Source: an uncultured Flavobacteriales bacterium (GTDB lineage Bacteria > Bacteroidota > Bacteroidia > Flavobacteriales > Crocinitomicaceae). From it: DNA of 50,565 bases. Position 1 is the first letter of the stretch, and the number at the start of each line of letters is the position of its first letter. The translations under genes were made by a program, and so were the position numbers. The stretch lies in contig CAMLDR010000009.1 of the NCBI GenBank assembly GCA_946478775.1, positions 1 to 50,565 on the forward strand, written 5' to 3'. This document shows positions 1-10,300 of this stretch, one piece after another. Below the pieces are notes generated by a model. That model saw only the letters and a list, made by a program, of their open reading frames with translations. It was not told the origin of the DNA and made no database searches.

Positions 1-707
1 ACTTGCGAAACCACAATTCGGTTAACTTATTGAAACCCCAATCCAGTTTGGTATTGCTGGAACGTATCAAAGAATTTATCACTCAAATAAATCCTCCGGC
101 TGTTGAATTGCATGTAAAGAACCCGATATATGAAGAGATTTTTGTAAGGTTCAATGTCCGCTTTCGTCCCGGAATGGACCCTGGGTTTTATTCTCGGCTT
201 TTGAACGATGAGATAAAAGGATTTCTTGCTCCATGGGCTTATGAAGCATTGGAAATTTCGTTCGGTGCAACGATAGAGGCTTCGGTGATTCTGAACTTTG
301 TTGAAAAGCGCTCCTATGTAGATTATGTTACGTGCTTTGAAATGGATCAGATCACACCGAGCGAGACATTAAAAAATATTCAGTTAGCTCAGCCGCATTC
401 GGGAGCTTCCATTTTGACCTCAGTGGAAGAGCATGAAATATATGTGCTTGAAACAGACGATTGTGAATGTGACGATAATGTTGTTTCCGGACCTCACGCA
501 GCAGCAGATTGCTCTTGTGGGTGTGGTGGCAGCTCTTCTGCACAGGGAAGCAACGGCTCCGGGCAGTCAGGCAGCGGTTCAGGACAAGCAAACAGCGGTG
601 TCGGTGCTGGAATTGTTGGCAATAACTTCATTGTTGGCAATGGGATAACACTTGGAGACAATGGAGTCGGATCAATGGGAATTGATGACGATTTTGAAAT
701 AGGATAA
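1..707 (+). CDS. Baseplate J/gp6-like protein of an eCIS (3' end, 5' truncated by window edge)
   Basis: The reading frame is open from the first base, so this is the last ~235 residues of a longer protein and the TTG at position 3 is not a credible start. The visible part contains the C-terminal pattern of contractile-injection-system baseplate J-like proteins: a segment with VKNPIYEEIFVRFNVRF, then a stretch ending in FLAPWAYEALEISFG, then a hydrophobic block ending in YVDYVTCFEMD. In this family that domain sits in the baseplate wedge (Afp11/gp6-like). The last ~80 residues are a Cys/Asp cluster (CECDD, CSCGCGG) followed by a Gly/Ser-rich low-complexity tail, which may be a flexible linker or metal-binding end. 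It is followed by the fibre gene after 21 bp in the same direction, so it belongs to the same operon. Family assignment is by pattern recognition. Confidence 0.75.
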   Translation, partial: LRNHNSVNLLKPQSSLVLLERIKEFITQINPPAVELHVKNPIYEEIFVRFNVRFRPGMDPGFYSRLLNDEIKGFLAPWAYEALEISFGATIEASVILNFVEKRSYVDYVTCFEMDQITPSETLKNIQLAQPHSGASILTSVEEHEIYVLETDDCECDDNVVSGPHAAADCSCGCGGSSSAQGSNGSGQSGSGSGQANSGVGAGIVGNNFIVGNGITLGDNGVGSMGIDDDFEIG

Positions 708-728
708 AAACACTAAAAAGAAAAAATC

Positions 729-2432
729 ATGGCGATATTACCAAGACAAAGTTTATATAGTTTTTTTGAAACGGGAGATATTCCTACCCAGGAACAGTTT
801 GCGGATTTAATTGATTCTTACGTACATCGTGACGAGGATGGGGTTTTTGTTTATAAACCTTCAGACAGTATTAAACGCTTTGGGGTCGGCCTCAATCAGC
901 CTCCGTACAGACTGGGTGTGGCTGCAGAAGGAGATACCCAAAAACTGATCAGCTTACATGAGGCCGACGGAACACATAAGTGGTCTATTAATTTGAACCC
1001 GCTTGTATCTGACCTGAAAGGATTAAACATCGCACAAGAGACGGTGGGTGGAAGCGAAAGCAGAATATTTATTAATCAGGAGTCCGGAAATATTGGATTT
1101 GGAAGCCTGAATCCGGAGGAAAAACTTCAATTGGAAGAATCTTTACCTGCGGGTATTGTTGGAGTGAAAGTGTTGAATAGTGCCACTTTGGCAAATAACG
1201 GTTGGTCTATCGGCCACCTTCAGGAAGAGGAAGAACTTCGTGACGGCGGACTTTCCATAAGAAGTAAGGTAGATAATTCGATCGAAAGATTGTTTATTAA
1301 CCCTTCCGGAAATGTGGGGATTAATGAACCTTTGCCTCAGACGAAGCTGCATATTTCCTTGCCGCTTGAAGACCCGAACTCCGTAATCGGATTAACAGAA
1401 GGTTCCGGGGTTTTGAACGTTGGTCCGATTAATCAAAGTATTGTTTTTGATTCTCAAGGGGTACAAGCCAGAACAGGTGAATACATCGGTGAAACACTCA
1501 ATCTGGAAGCTTCAGTATTGAACTTGCAGCGAATTGGGGGCGAGATCCTTATACATGGTGACGATACCATCGAAACCAGCCAAAAAATCATTGTAACGAG
1601 TGATGGTTACATCGGTGCCGGAATCATTAATCCCATTGAACGTCTTTCATTGGATGGAGCCATTCAGTTAGGGAATACCGAAAATTCAACCACTGGTGCC
1701 ATTCGTTGGACCGGAGACGATTTCGAAGGATATAACGGAACAAGCTGGATGTCTTTAACATCAGGAGGAACGAGTCAATGGCAGCAAGGAGAAGGGAATC
1801 ACATTTATTACAATCCGGAAGAGCCTCTGTTTGTTTCCATCGGGACGACGGCAAAAAAAGGAACCCTCGCAGTTCTGAATCAGGGAGATGTAAGCGGGTC
1901 CAGTTTCGGGAGTACTATTTCCAATGTTTCTTCAAATAGCTCTGCGGATGTTGGAGATAATCGAGTTGGGTTACATATAGAGAGTTCCGGCGAATGGGGA
2001 GGTGAATCCTCTGCTGTTATCGGTTTGCATGTAGACACAGTCAACGGGCATCAATTTGCCAATCAAAATTTGGCAGCTGTTCTTAATGGAAATACGGTCA
2101 TTGGGAATGTTTTTCCTGAAGACGGACTAAATTCAGTAGGTGTAAACGGGCAGAATGTTTTCGTGATTCAAGAAAGTAGTGAGCCTTCATCTGTTCCGGG
2201 GATGCCTGGCGTACAAATGTATACCAGAATGCTGGATGGGAAACTTTACCTGGGTATTATGGATGGCAATGGTGATGTCATTACATTAAGGCGCCAGGCA
2301 GCTATTACAACTCGGAATGAAGACGGTTTTTCGGCGGATTACGATGCTACCGTGATTACTGTTCTGGACAATATGCGCAAGCGAATCAATGAATTGGAAG
2401 ATATAATTATAGCATTGGGATTACTTCCATAA
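729..2432 (+). CDS. eCIS tail-fibre-like protein
   Basis: A 567-residue protein without a signal peptide. The N-terminus (LPRQSLYSFFETGDIPTQEQFADLIDSYVHR) resembles the attachment segment of Bacteroidota phage-tail fibre-like proteins. The body carries repeated short units of the type 'GN(I/V)G...NP.E.L.L' (for example residues ~120-135, ~196-210 and ~296-315), which form beta-rich fibre shafts in related proteins. The C-terminus (NMRKRINELEDIIIALG) is a short amphipathic coiled coil, as found at trimerising ends of fibre or chaperone-type domains. The position between two baseplate genes fits a receptor-contacting fibre (the Afp13 role). The ATG at 729 follows an A-rich leader. Function is inferred from context; no adhesin fold can be confirmed by eye. 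Confidence 0.65.
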   Translation: MAILPRQSLYSFFETGDIPTQEQFADLIDSYVHRDEDGVFVYKPSDSIKRFGVGLNQPPYRLGVAAEGDTQKLISLHEADGTHKWSINLNPLVSDLKGLNIAQETVGGSESRIFINQESGNIGFGSLNPEEKLQLEESLPAGIVGVKVLNSATLANNGWSIGHLQEEEELRDGGLSIRSKVDNSIERLFINPSGNVGINEPLPQTKLHISLPLEDPNSVIGLTEGSGVLNVGPINQSIVFDSQGVQARTGEYIGETLNLEASVLNLQRIGGEILIHGDDTIETSQKIIVTSDGYIGAGIINPIERLSLDGAIQLGNTENSTTGAIRWTGDDFEGYNGTSWMSLTSGGTSQWQQGEGNHIYYNPEEPLFVSIGTTAKKGTLAVLNQGDVSGSSFGSTISNVSSNSSADVGDNRVGLHIESSGEWGGESSAVIGLHVDTVNGHQFANQNLAAVLNGNTVIGNVFPEDGLNSVGVNGQNVFVIQESSEPSSVPGMPGVQMYTRMLDGKLYLGIMDGNGDVITLRRQAAITTRNEDGFSADYDATVITVLDNMRKRINELEDIIIALGLLP

Positions 2433-2443
2433 AATCGATTGTC

Positions 2444-2629
2444 ATGAAGCAGGTCAATTTAATATTAAGTGTGAACGAAGTAAATATGGTTATAAAGGCT
2501 TTAGGGCAATTTCCATATAACCAGGTGTATGAAACGGTTAATAAGATTCATGCACAAGCTTCGGAGCAAGTGAAGGAAGATGCAGTGGAATTGAAAGTAA
2601 ACGAGGAGAATCAAAAAAGTACTCAGTAA
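2444..2629 (+). CDS. Small phage-type conserved protein in the eCIS operon
   Basis: A 61-residue protein lying 11 bp after the fibre gene and 14 bp before the giant baseplate gene. Residues 3-40 (NLILSVNEVNMVIKALGQF, then PYNQVYETVNKIHAQA) match a small protein pattern I recognise from many tailed phages: 'L.ltveEvN.vl.aLg.lPy.qV.elI.kI..QA'. Its function is unknown, though such genes often sit among tail genes. The last 20 residues are charged and probably disordered. Its position suggests a minor structural, assembly or chaperone role in the injection particle, which is inference. Confidence 0.7.
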   Translation: MKQVNLILSVNEVNMVIKALGQFPYNQVYETVNKIHAQASEQVKEDAVELKVNEENQKSTQ

Positions 2630-2643
2630 AATTTCTTATTGAA

Positions 2644-5600
2644 ATGGCAGAAAATATAATTTTATCAAAGGATCAACCGGCATTGGAAAGTATGCGCTTT
2701 GACTTTCTTCGGGAAGAAGGTATCAAACATATTGAGAGACTTTCCGGGAAACTGTGGACTGATTTTAATCTCAGCGATCCGGGGGTAACCATCCTCGAAG
2801 TGTTGAGCTATGCAATAACGGATTTGGGGTACAGGACTACCTATAATGTTCCCGATATTTTAGCCCAAAATCCGAATAATCCTAAAAAAGACCTGAAGAA
2901 TTTTTATACTGCCGCTGAAATTCTTCCGATGAGTGCCGTTACCTTCAAAGATTACAGGAAATTACTCATAGATGTTGAAATTAATAACCCCGATGACCTT
3001 GTTTGTGCGGTCGCCGGAGTTAAAAATGCATGGATTCAGTTGTCACAAACAAACGAAATCCCAATCTATGCTGATTTTTCACAGGATGTCCTGAGCTATA
3101 CTCCTTCCACCCCAAATCAGGCACCTTTAAAACTTAAACCCTTGTACAATGTATTGCTGGAATTTAATTTCTGCGATGAGTTGGGAGATTTGAACGCAAA
3201 CACCATTGAAGGGAAAATCGGGTTATACGCTTGTGCGGATCCTGATTTACTTGATTTTGATGCAGCTTTAAGCGGTACGATTGTGAATGTAAGTATTGAG
3301 TTTCCACGATGGGACAATTCACAAACGGATTGGGAGAGCAATGTATCCATCCGTTCAGGTGCCGCTAATCTGGTATTGGATTTTGAAAACCTTCCTTCGG
3401 GATATAAAGTGGAAGGCTTCGGGCTCACACCCAATAAAGAAATTTGGTTAAGTATTACGAAAGGAAACCAGCCTATAGGTGTTAATTGTATCCTCAATCA
3501 ACTGGAGGAGCTGCTCTTTAATCCTCAAAATGAACAGAGTTTTAGTTCTCTTTACCAAAGAAAGGTTCAGAAAGTATTTGAAATTGTAAAGTCCGTTCGA
3601 GAAAAATTAATGGCCAATAGAAACCTTTGCGAAGATTTCTATCAGATAAATGCTTTAAAGGTTGAAGAAATTCTAATGTGTGGAGACTTCGTCTTATCGA
3701 CGGATGTGGATATCGAAGAAGTGGAGGCTCAAATCTATTTTGCTGTTAGAAACTTCCTTTCTCCCACAGTCTATTTCTATTCGCTGGAAGAGATGTATGC
3801 CAAAGGATACCGGACAGAAGAAATCTTTGAAGGTCCTTTATTAAATCATGGGTTCATTGACGACAAAGAATTGGATGCATCCGGTATCAGATCAGCTATT
3901 CATGTTTCTGATCTTATCAGTATAATCATGGATATTCCCGGAGTGGAAGCTGTTCGGAACCTGCAAATTGCAAATATTCCTTTAAATAATACAGACGGGA
4001 TACTTTCCCAAAGTGTAAAATGGTGTTTACACCTGGCATTTGATAAAAATTACATTCCTCGTTTGAGTATCAATAAATCAAATCTAACCTTTCTGAAGGA
4101 GGAAATCCCCTACCAATCGAATCGCCAAGAAGTGGATGCCCTTTTGGAGAAATTGATTGCCGAAGAACGTCCTCAAAAACTTTATAATACCCCTTTAAAC
4201 ATTCCTGTTCCGGAGGGGGAATTTAGAGACTTGTCCGATTATCAGAGTATTCAGGAAGATTTTCCGGTGATTTATGGGATTGGTAGTGAAGGACTCCCTG
4301 CTGGTGTTTCTGAACAACGCAAAGCACAAACCAAACAATTGAAAGGATTTCTCCTGATTTTTGATCAGCTGTTTACTGATTACCTTTCACAATTAGCGAA
4401 TATCGGCTCATTATTCTCTATGAATGGAGAGCGGGATGAATATGGGGAATTTATCATTGATAAAAGCTACTTCACTCAAAGCCTGGAGTCCGTTGTTCCT
4501 GGGATTGGAGAGCTTCTTACAGATCAAATTACCTATGCAGAAGATCTGCAGGATATTGCCGAAGAAGAAAACGGGTTTAATGAACGAAGAAACCGATTCT
4601 TAAACCATTTGATGGCACGTTTTGGCGAACAATTCACGGACTATGCGTTGTTGGTTTACAAGTTGACAGGTAAAAAAACACCGGAAGAATTGCTGGTTGA
4701 TAAACTCAATTTTCTGAATCAATATCCTGCTATCAGTAGCGGAAGATTCAAAGCATTCAACTATGAGAGTCCTTGCGATATCTGGAGTGTTCAGAATATA
4801 TCCGGACTTGAGCGAAGAGTTTCTCTGCTTTCGGGAATCGACACATCGGAAGGAGTTACGCTCCATTTTTCTCCAAACTATACGATACTGGAAATTTCCC
4901 CTTCTCTTTTTCAATTTGAACTCTCGCTTCCGGATTATGACGTGCAAAGCGTTGAATCTTTTGCTGATCAAAATTTGGCAATGGAACAAATTGAAAAACT
5001 GATAATAAATGGCGTTAGTTCGGAAAACTACTCCATAGGAGAAGAGAACGGACTGTACTACATTTTTGTGTCATGCAGATCGGGGAATAAAATTGCAAGA
5101 AGCGGAGCCTTTAGCAGTGAGCCAACCCAGTCAGAATTTGAAGATTTTGTGGAGGAGGCAGTAGAAGAGTTTTCGTCACAGTATTATGATAATCCCGAAT
5201 CAAACAGGAATAATTTAATTGCTCCGCTGGTAAATTACTTTGAATTAGACACGGTCATTGCTGATATGGTTTCTGATCCTCCGAAATACCTGATGGAGTA
5301 CTCCCTGAATTATTTCCCCGCAGGAACGAATAATAACTTTGAGTTAATTGAAGGTCCATATATCGGTTATGGGAAGTGCAAGTCATCAGCAGGAATTTTA
5401 GCAATTGACCCGGTTAACTATCAAATTACCGTAAATGGAGATTTATTGCAGTTTTTAGAAGCTGGAAATGTTGTTTCGATTGATGATTCTCAGAATAACG
5501 ATGGAAATTATGAGGTTGAAAGCGTAACCCTGGACGAGCCGGCTCCTGGAGAGTTCCGAACAATTATAACACTTGCGGATACCCCGGTTTTAGTCGATTC

Positions 5601-7365
5601 ATTCCCTTACGGAGTGATCTTGTACAGTAAGCAGACGGCACAAATGCTGATTGATGAAGGGATTAGTCAAATCGATCAAAACTTCTTTGATATTGCTTCA
5701 CGCGGTTTGTTAAGATCGAATTATACATTTTCGGAATACGACCCGCTTATTCCCGGCTCTTACCGGTTTCAAATCACAAATACCTGTGATGAGGTTATTG
5801 CAACCAGTGTAGCTTCCGATTTCAATGATGATATAGCTTCAGCTATTTATGCTCCGAATGGACCGGTTGCTCCGGGAATCATTAACGTAGTTGATTCTTC
5901 CGGAAATGATGGGGAATATACAGTCTCTTCCGCTATCCCACAAGGAGCCTTAATTCTGGTAAATGTCGAGGAATCAATTCCAAGCTTAATGGGCAACGGA
6001 AAATTGGTTTTTGAGGAAACGGATTTTGTAGTAAACGCAGTCAATAAGTTTGATCACTTCATGACAGTAGCTAGTGAAAATCTTGCTACCCGCTTATTCA
6101 TTGGAGATCAATTTTCAGTGTACGATTCTACTGAGAATGATGGGATATATACGGTTCGCGATATTTTATACAATCCGGTTTCGACCCAAACAACCATTTG
6201 GGTCGTGGAAACTATTTCAGATGAAGACCTGGATTTAGGATTTATTCGATACGAGAAATCTCTTGAAATAATAGAAGCACAACCGGGTTCGAATTCATTT
6301 GTCGTGAAAGGTGGGGCTGATGAATTTGCGGTGCAGCAACTCACGGCTTATTTTAGAAAAACGTTTTTCTCGCATGAAGGAATGCACCTGGTGGAGCACA
6401 TTCTTTTAAGACCGAAAGTGCGCGAAGAGTTGTTTTTACCTTTTGGTGATGGAGTACCTCCTTTAGACAACAACTGGCTCATTTTCGGAATGGTTTCACT
6501 TGGAAAGCAATTGGATGTGATAGAAGTAAATGTCACTGAAAATGAATTAGTTGTTTCGGGTGATTTTACCGCTGATTTTATTCCGATTCAGGAAATTCGA
6601 ATAACAGGTTCGGAGAATGATTTGTTAGATGGGACTTATCACCTGATCAGCACGGATTTTGATGGAGTTGATACAACTCTTAAGATATACGAACCACTTC
6701 CTGACGTCTCTTTAACGGAATATGGAAAATTGCAGTATTTGTCTACGGTTCCAATTACGGATATACCAACTTCAGATCTGGTAATAGCCGACGTAGAAGC
6801 AAGCTTTGTAAATCCGCAGATTCCAATTGTCATTTCCGGGTCGGAGAACGGCGTGAATGATGGCGAGTACGCGGTATCTTATGTCCAGGCAGCAGGAACT
6901 GAAGCCATGATGACGGTTTATGCGCGGAAAACAGCGGTCGAAGACGAATTATTGTCTGTGAATTTAGGAGATGATTGCGATGCGTGCATTATTGATGATC
7001 CATATTCGTTTGTATTGACGGCTATTATGCCAGCCTGGCAGGGACGATTCAGCAACCAGGATTTTCGCGCCTTTTTCAACAGGCAATTCCGGTTAGAGTG
7101 TCCTGCTCATCTCGTGCCAAGTATTTGCTGGGTAAGTAATGAACAGATGGGACAATTTGAAAAGGCCTGGAAAAAGTGGCTGATTGAAAACCAAAAGGAG
7201 AATAAAAATAAGGTTGAGCTTAGTCGTGCTTTGTCAGAAGTAATTAAAGTATTGAAAAGTCTTAGAAGTGTTTATCCGCAAGGAACGCTTCACGATTGTA
7301 CCATCAGTGACAGTATAGAGAACAACACGATCATATTAAATAGAACAAGTTTAGGAACTAATTAA
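2644..7365 (+). CDS. Giant baseplate J/Afp12-like eCIS protein with repeated NDG motifs
   Basis: A 1573-residue cytoplasmic protein. Residues ~36-64 contain WTDFNLSDPGVTILEVLSYA followed by ITDLGYR, the signature start of the second, longer baseplate protein of Bacteroidota injection systems. Residues ~95-125 hold the usual 'P.SAVTFKDYRKLLID...GVKNAWI' block. Around residue 1241 comes a GMHLVEHILLRPK motif. The C-terminal ~120 residues carry the conserved pattern DPYSF...P.W..RF...DFR.F...R.E.PAHL...ICWV...QM..FE..W. Between ~940 and ~1410 at least five beta units with an '(N)DG.Y.V' turn are inserted (about 955, 1090, 1168, 1330 and 1405). The role would be a wedge protein bridging baseplate and fibres. 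The start follows the small gene closely. Family assignment is firm; the exact wedge position is inferred. Confidence 0.8.
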   Translation: MAENIILSKDQPALESMRFDFLREEGIKHIERLSGKLWTDFNLSDPGVTILEVLSYAITDLGYRTTYNVPDILAQNPNNPKKDLKNFYTAAEILPMSAVTFKDYRKLLIDVEINNPDDLVCAVAGVKNAWIQLSQTNEIPIYADFSQDVLSYTPSTPNQAPLKLKPLYNVLLEFNFCDELGDLNANTIEGKIGLYACADPDLLDFDAALSGTIVNVSIEFPRWDNSQTDWESNVSIRSGAANLVLDFENLPSGYKVEGFGLTPNKEIWLSITKGNQPIGVNCILNQLEELLFNPQNEQSFSSLYQRKVQKVFEIVKSVREKLMANRNLCEDFYQINALKVEEILMCGDFVLSTDVDIEEVEAQIYFAVRNFLSPTVYFYSLEEMYAKGYRTEEIFEGPLLNHGFIDDKELDASGIRSAIHVSDLISIIMDIPGVEAVRNLQIANIPLNNTDGILSQSVKWCLHLAFDKNYIPRLSINKSNLTFLKEEIPYQSNRQEVDALLEKLIAEERPQKLYNTPLNIPVPEGEFRDLSDYQSIQEDFPVIYGIGSEGLPAGVSEQRKAQTKQLKGFLLIFDQLFTDYLSQLANIGSLFSMNGERDEYGEFIIDKSYFTQSLESVVPGIGELLTDQITYAEDLQDIAEEENGFNERRNRFLNHLMARFGEQFTDYALLVYKLTGKKTPEELLVDKLNFLNQYPAISSGRFKAFNYESPCDIWSVQNISGLERRVSLLSGIDTSEGVTLHFSPNYTILEISPSLFQFELSLPDYDVQSVESFADQNLAMEQIEKLIINGVSSENYSIGEENGLYYIFVSCRSGNKIARSGAFSSEPTQSEFEDFVEEAVEEFSSQYYDNPESNRNNLIAPLVNYFELDTVIADMVSDPPKYLMEYSLNYFPAGTNNNFELIEGPYIGYGKCKSSAGILAIDPVNYQITVNGDLLQFLEAGNVVSIDDSQNNDGNYEVESVTLDEPAPGEFRTIITLADTPVLVDSFPYGVILYSKQTAQMLIDEGISQIDQNFFDIASRGLLRSNYTFSEYDPLIPGSYRFQITNTCDEVIATSVASDFNDDIASAIYAPNGPVAPGIINVVDSSGNDGEYTVSSAIPQGALILVNVEESIPSLMGNGKLVFEETDFVVNAVNKFDHFMTVASENLATRLFIGDQFSVYDSTENDGIYTVRDILYNPVSTQTTIWVVETISDEDLDLGFIRYEKSLEIIEAQPGSNSFVVKGGADEFAVQQLTAYFRKTFFSHEGMHLVEHILLRPKVREELFLPFGDGVPPLDNNWLIFGMVSLGKQLDVIEVNVTENELVVSGDFTADFIPIQEIRITGSENDLLDGTYHLISTDFDGVDTTLKIYEPLPDVSLTEYGKLQYLSTVPITDIPTSDLVIADVEASFVNPQIPIVISGSENGVNDGEYAVSYVQAAGTEAMMTVYARKTAVEDELLSVNLGDDCDACIIDDPYSFVLTAIMPAWQGRFSNQDFRAFFNRQFRLECPAHLVPSICWVSNEQMGQFEKAWKKWLIENQKENKNKVELSRALSEVIKVLKSLRSVYPQGTLHDCTISDSIENNTIILNRTSLGTN

Positions 7366-7380
7366 AAAAAAGAAAGGATT

Positions 7381-10300
7381 ATGAGCCAGTTAATAAATAG
7401 CTATCCTGTATTCGAAGGGAATCAGGTACTTACCAGTTCTCAATTGAATCAAATGACGGCTTATTTGGATGAGCAGAACAGATTAACGAGAGTCAAGTTG
7501 ATTGGCTCCGGGGTCGTTTGTGGATTGAAATTGGATGTTGAGTTAACAGCGAATCCACCGCTGATTCATATATCAAAAGGGATTGGTGTTACGTCAGAAG
7601 GGTATTTGATGTCAACGGGAAACTGTAGCTTAAATCGTTACAGACCTTATAATCTTCCTTCTGGAATGACATATCTTCCCTTTGTTGATCCGGATACAAG
7701 ACAACAGGATGTGGAATTATTTGAACTCATTTCGATCGATCAGAATGTGGATGGAGAACCGGGTATCAGCTTCTTAAATGCACCCGTTGACTTTTTAAGC
7801 GATAAAGTGGTGATGCTGTTTTACGAATCTGTAGATGATGATTCAAAGTCATGCCTTGGTAAAAGTTGTGATGACCGGGGAATGAACAGAGTGTTCACTT
7901 TGCGCAAACTGCTGGTTTCCATCTCTGACCTGGATAATAAAATCATCCCGAGAACCTGCATTCCGGACAAACAAAATAATGTCAAATACAATTTACCTCG
8001 TTTCATTATCGGTGAACCGAAATTCCAGCCGAATACGCCGCAAAGTACGAGCTATAATGAATTTTCACAAAACTACGTTCAGCAGATATTGAACAATACA
8101 TTTAAAAGTGAATTCCTGCCGTCAAATATCTCACTTTATAATGCTTTATTTGATGCTTTACGTCAAACGTATACGGATTTTGCGGGAGTGCTTGCACCGA
8201 TCTATGGTTCCAATCCGTTTGCCGGGTTACCCGATTTATCCTGGACATCGTTTTTAAATCAGCAGTCTGCCGGACCAATGTACTTAGGCGTCCAGTATTT
8301 CTATGACTTTATCAAGGATTTAATTCTGGCGTACAATGAATTTTATGATGCTGCTTTTGCATTAATGTCCGAATGCTGCAGCGATATGGATTGTTTTCCA
8401 ATGCATTTGTTATTGGGTGAAGTAATCGCTGATGCTGGCGGAATTCCGGCTAAATACCGAAATTATTTTACGCCTTCACAGGCAATTACAGGAGGTAATG
8501 ATGCTCTTGACCGCCTGGTGATGCTTCATAAACGAATGGTGTTGATGACCAAAAAGTTTAATCTGAGCATCGTTAATAACCCTTCAATAACGCCGGTTCC
8601 TCCAGGGACACTTGGTCAGCCCGTTTTGATAACACCGAGCAATGAAAAAAGAGATCCGCTAAGTATGCGTTCCATTCCTTATTATTATTTCATCAGTGAA
8701 GAGGAGGCAGGTCTTGGATCGTTAGAGGAAAACTGGAGTTACAAATTCATCAAAGAATGTTTGTTCAATCATGGTCTGAAACCATTGGCTTATGGTAATC
8801 AGTCTGTCGTACAGACAAGCAATCAGGGACCAGTTGAAACACCTCTTTATTACGATATGGATCCATACAATTTCCTGCGTATTGAGGGTGCAATCCGTCA
8901 GCATTATTTGGATGTGGAAGATGAGCTGGATAGTTTAAGAAGCCGTTTTAATCTGCCGTTTAATTTCCTGACAGTTCGCTTGTCCGGAGAGCCGTTTGAT
9001 GATATTAAAGAGCGCTGTAACTTCGATGATATCCGTACGCAATACCTCCTGCTTCGCGAACGCATAAAGGAAATGTCTTTTAATTTGTTTAACCAGATTG
9101 CGGTATTCAATAAAACGGTGCAGTTAAAACCGTTTCCGGCGTTTGTTTCATCATTGGCTGCACAATCAAACAGCGGATCCGCTGAAAAAGGGTCTGTTAT
9201 TCAGCCTCAAATTGGATGGATGACTCCGAGAACTGTTGGGAAATCTGTTCGACTGGGAGAGTTGGAAGTGGAAGCGGAAGCGGAGGCAGAACCATCCCCT
9301 CAACCTCAATTAGCAGCTGTAGAGGGTCGTCAGTACCCCGTTTTTGCAACCAGAAGAAATCTGGCTGAAGCATCTGCATACTTTCAGTCGAATTTACTGG
9401 AACTTGCTCAAAGCTTATACGAGCTTGCCGGGCAGTTGCTTCCTTTCGATTTCAATGAATTCAATTTTGGATATACGGGTACAACCCCGAACCAGGAAGA
9501 CGGGTTTATTCAAACATATAACAACGCAAAGCAGTATGCGATCAATGTGACGGTGGCTCAAAACCAGGTTCTTGATCTTATCACGAGAAGTAAGACTTTA
9601 GCAAATACGCCAGGATTATATGCGAACTTTGTGGCTTATTTTGATGGCTATAAAGCACCATTGGCGGGCTTTATCGGAAATAATGACTACAAAGCGTTAA
9701 CAACTTTGTACTATTTGTATCAGTACCGTTTGACCTACCTAAGGCAAAATGATATTACCTTATTTTCCAACTTTATCAAAAAACATCCGGGTGTAACACA
9801 TCAGGCGGGAGTACCGAAAGGAGGGACTTACATTATGGTGGTATCGGGAAATCCGGTTCAGATCAGTCAACCTACCAGACAGTATGCAGTTGCTGTAAAC
9901 CAACAGATCAAGGCGCTGCAAGTAGGACTTGCCAAAGCAAAATTTCAGCCTGCAAAGTCATTTGCACAGCAACAGCAGGTAAAAAACATGCAGTCACAGG
10001 TGCTTGCATTGACTAATATTCAGTTGAGTTTGGCGGGTAATGTACCGGTTACTTCTCGTCCGGCACCCAATATATTGGATGGAGATCAGGTAATAGCTGA
10101 TTTCACCTTGCCGTACCTGATAAACTGTCACTGTTCTTGTGATGAAATTCCGGCACCGACTTCCGAAAGCAGTATTAACATGCCGGCATTAACATCTCCG
10201 TATATCGCAGTATACGATCCGGGAGATTACGCTTATGCAAAAGGAGTGATGAAATCGACAGGACCCGCATTGATGTTTATAGATGTTTCCGACGCTTTAC

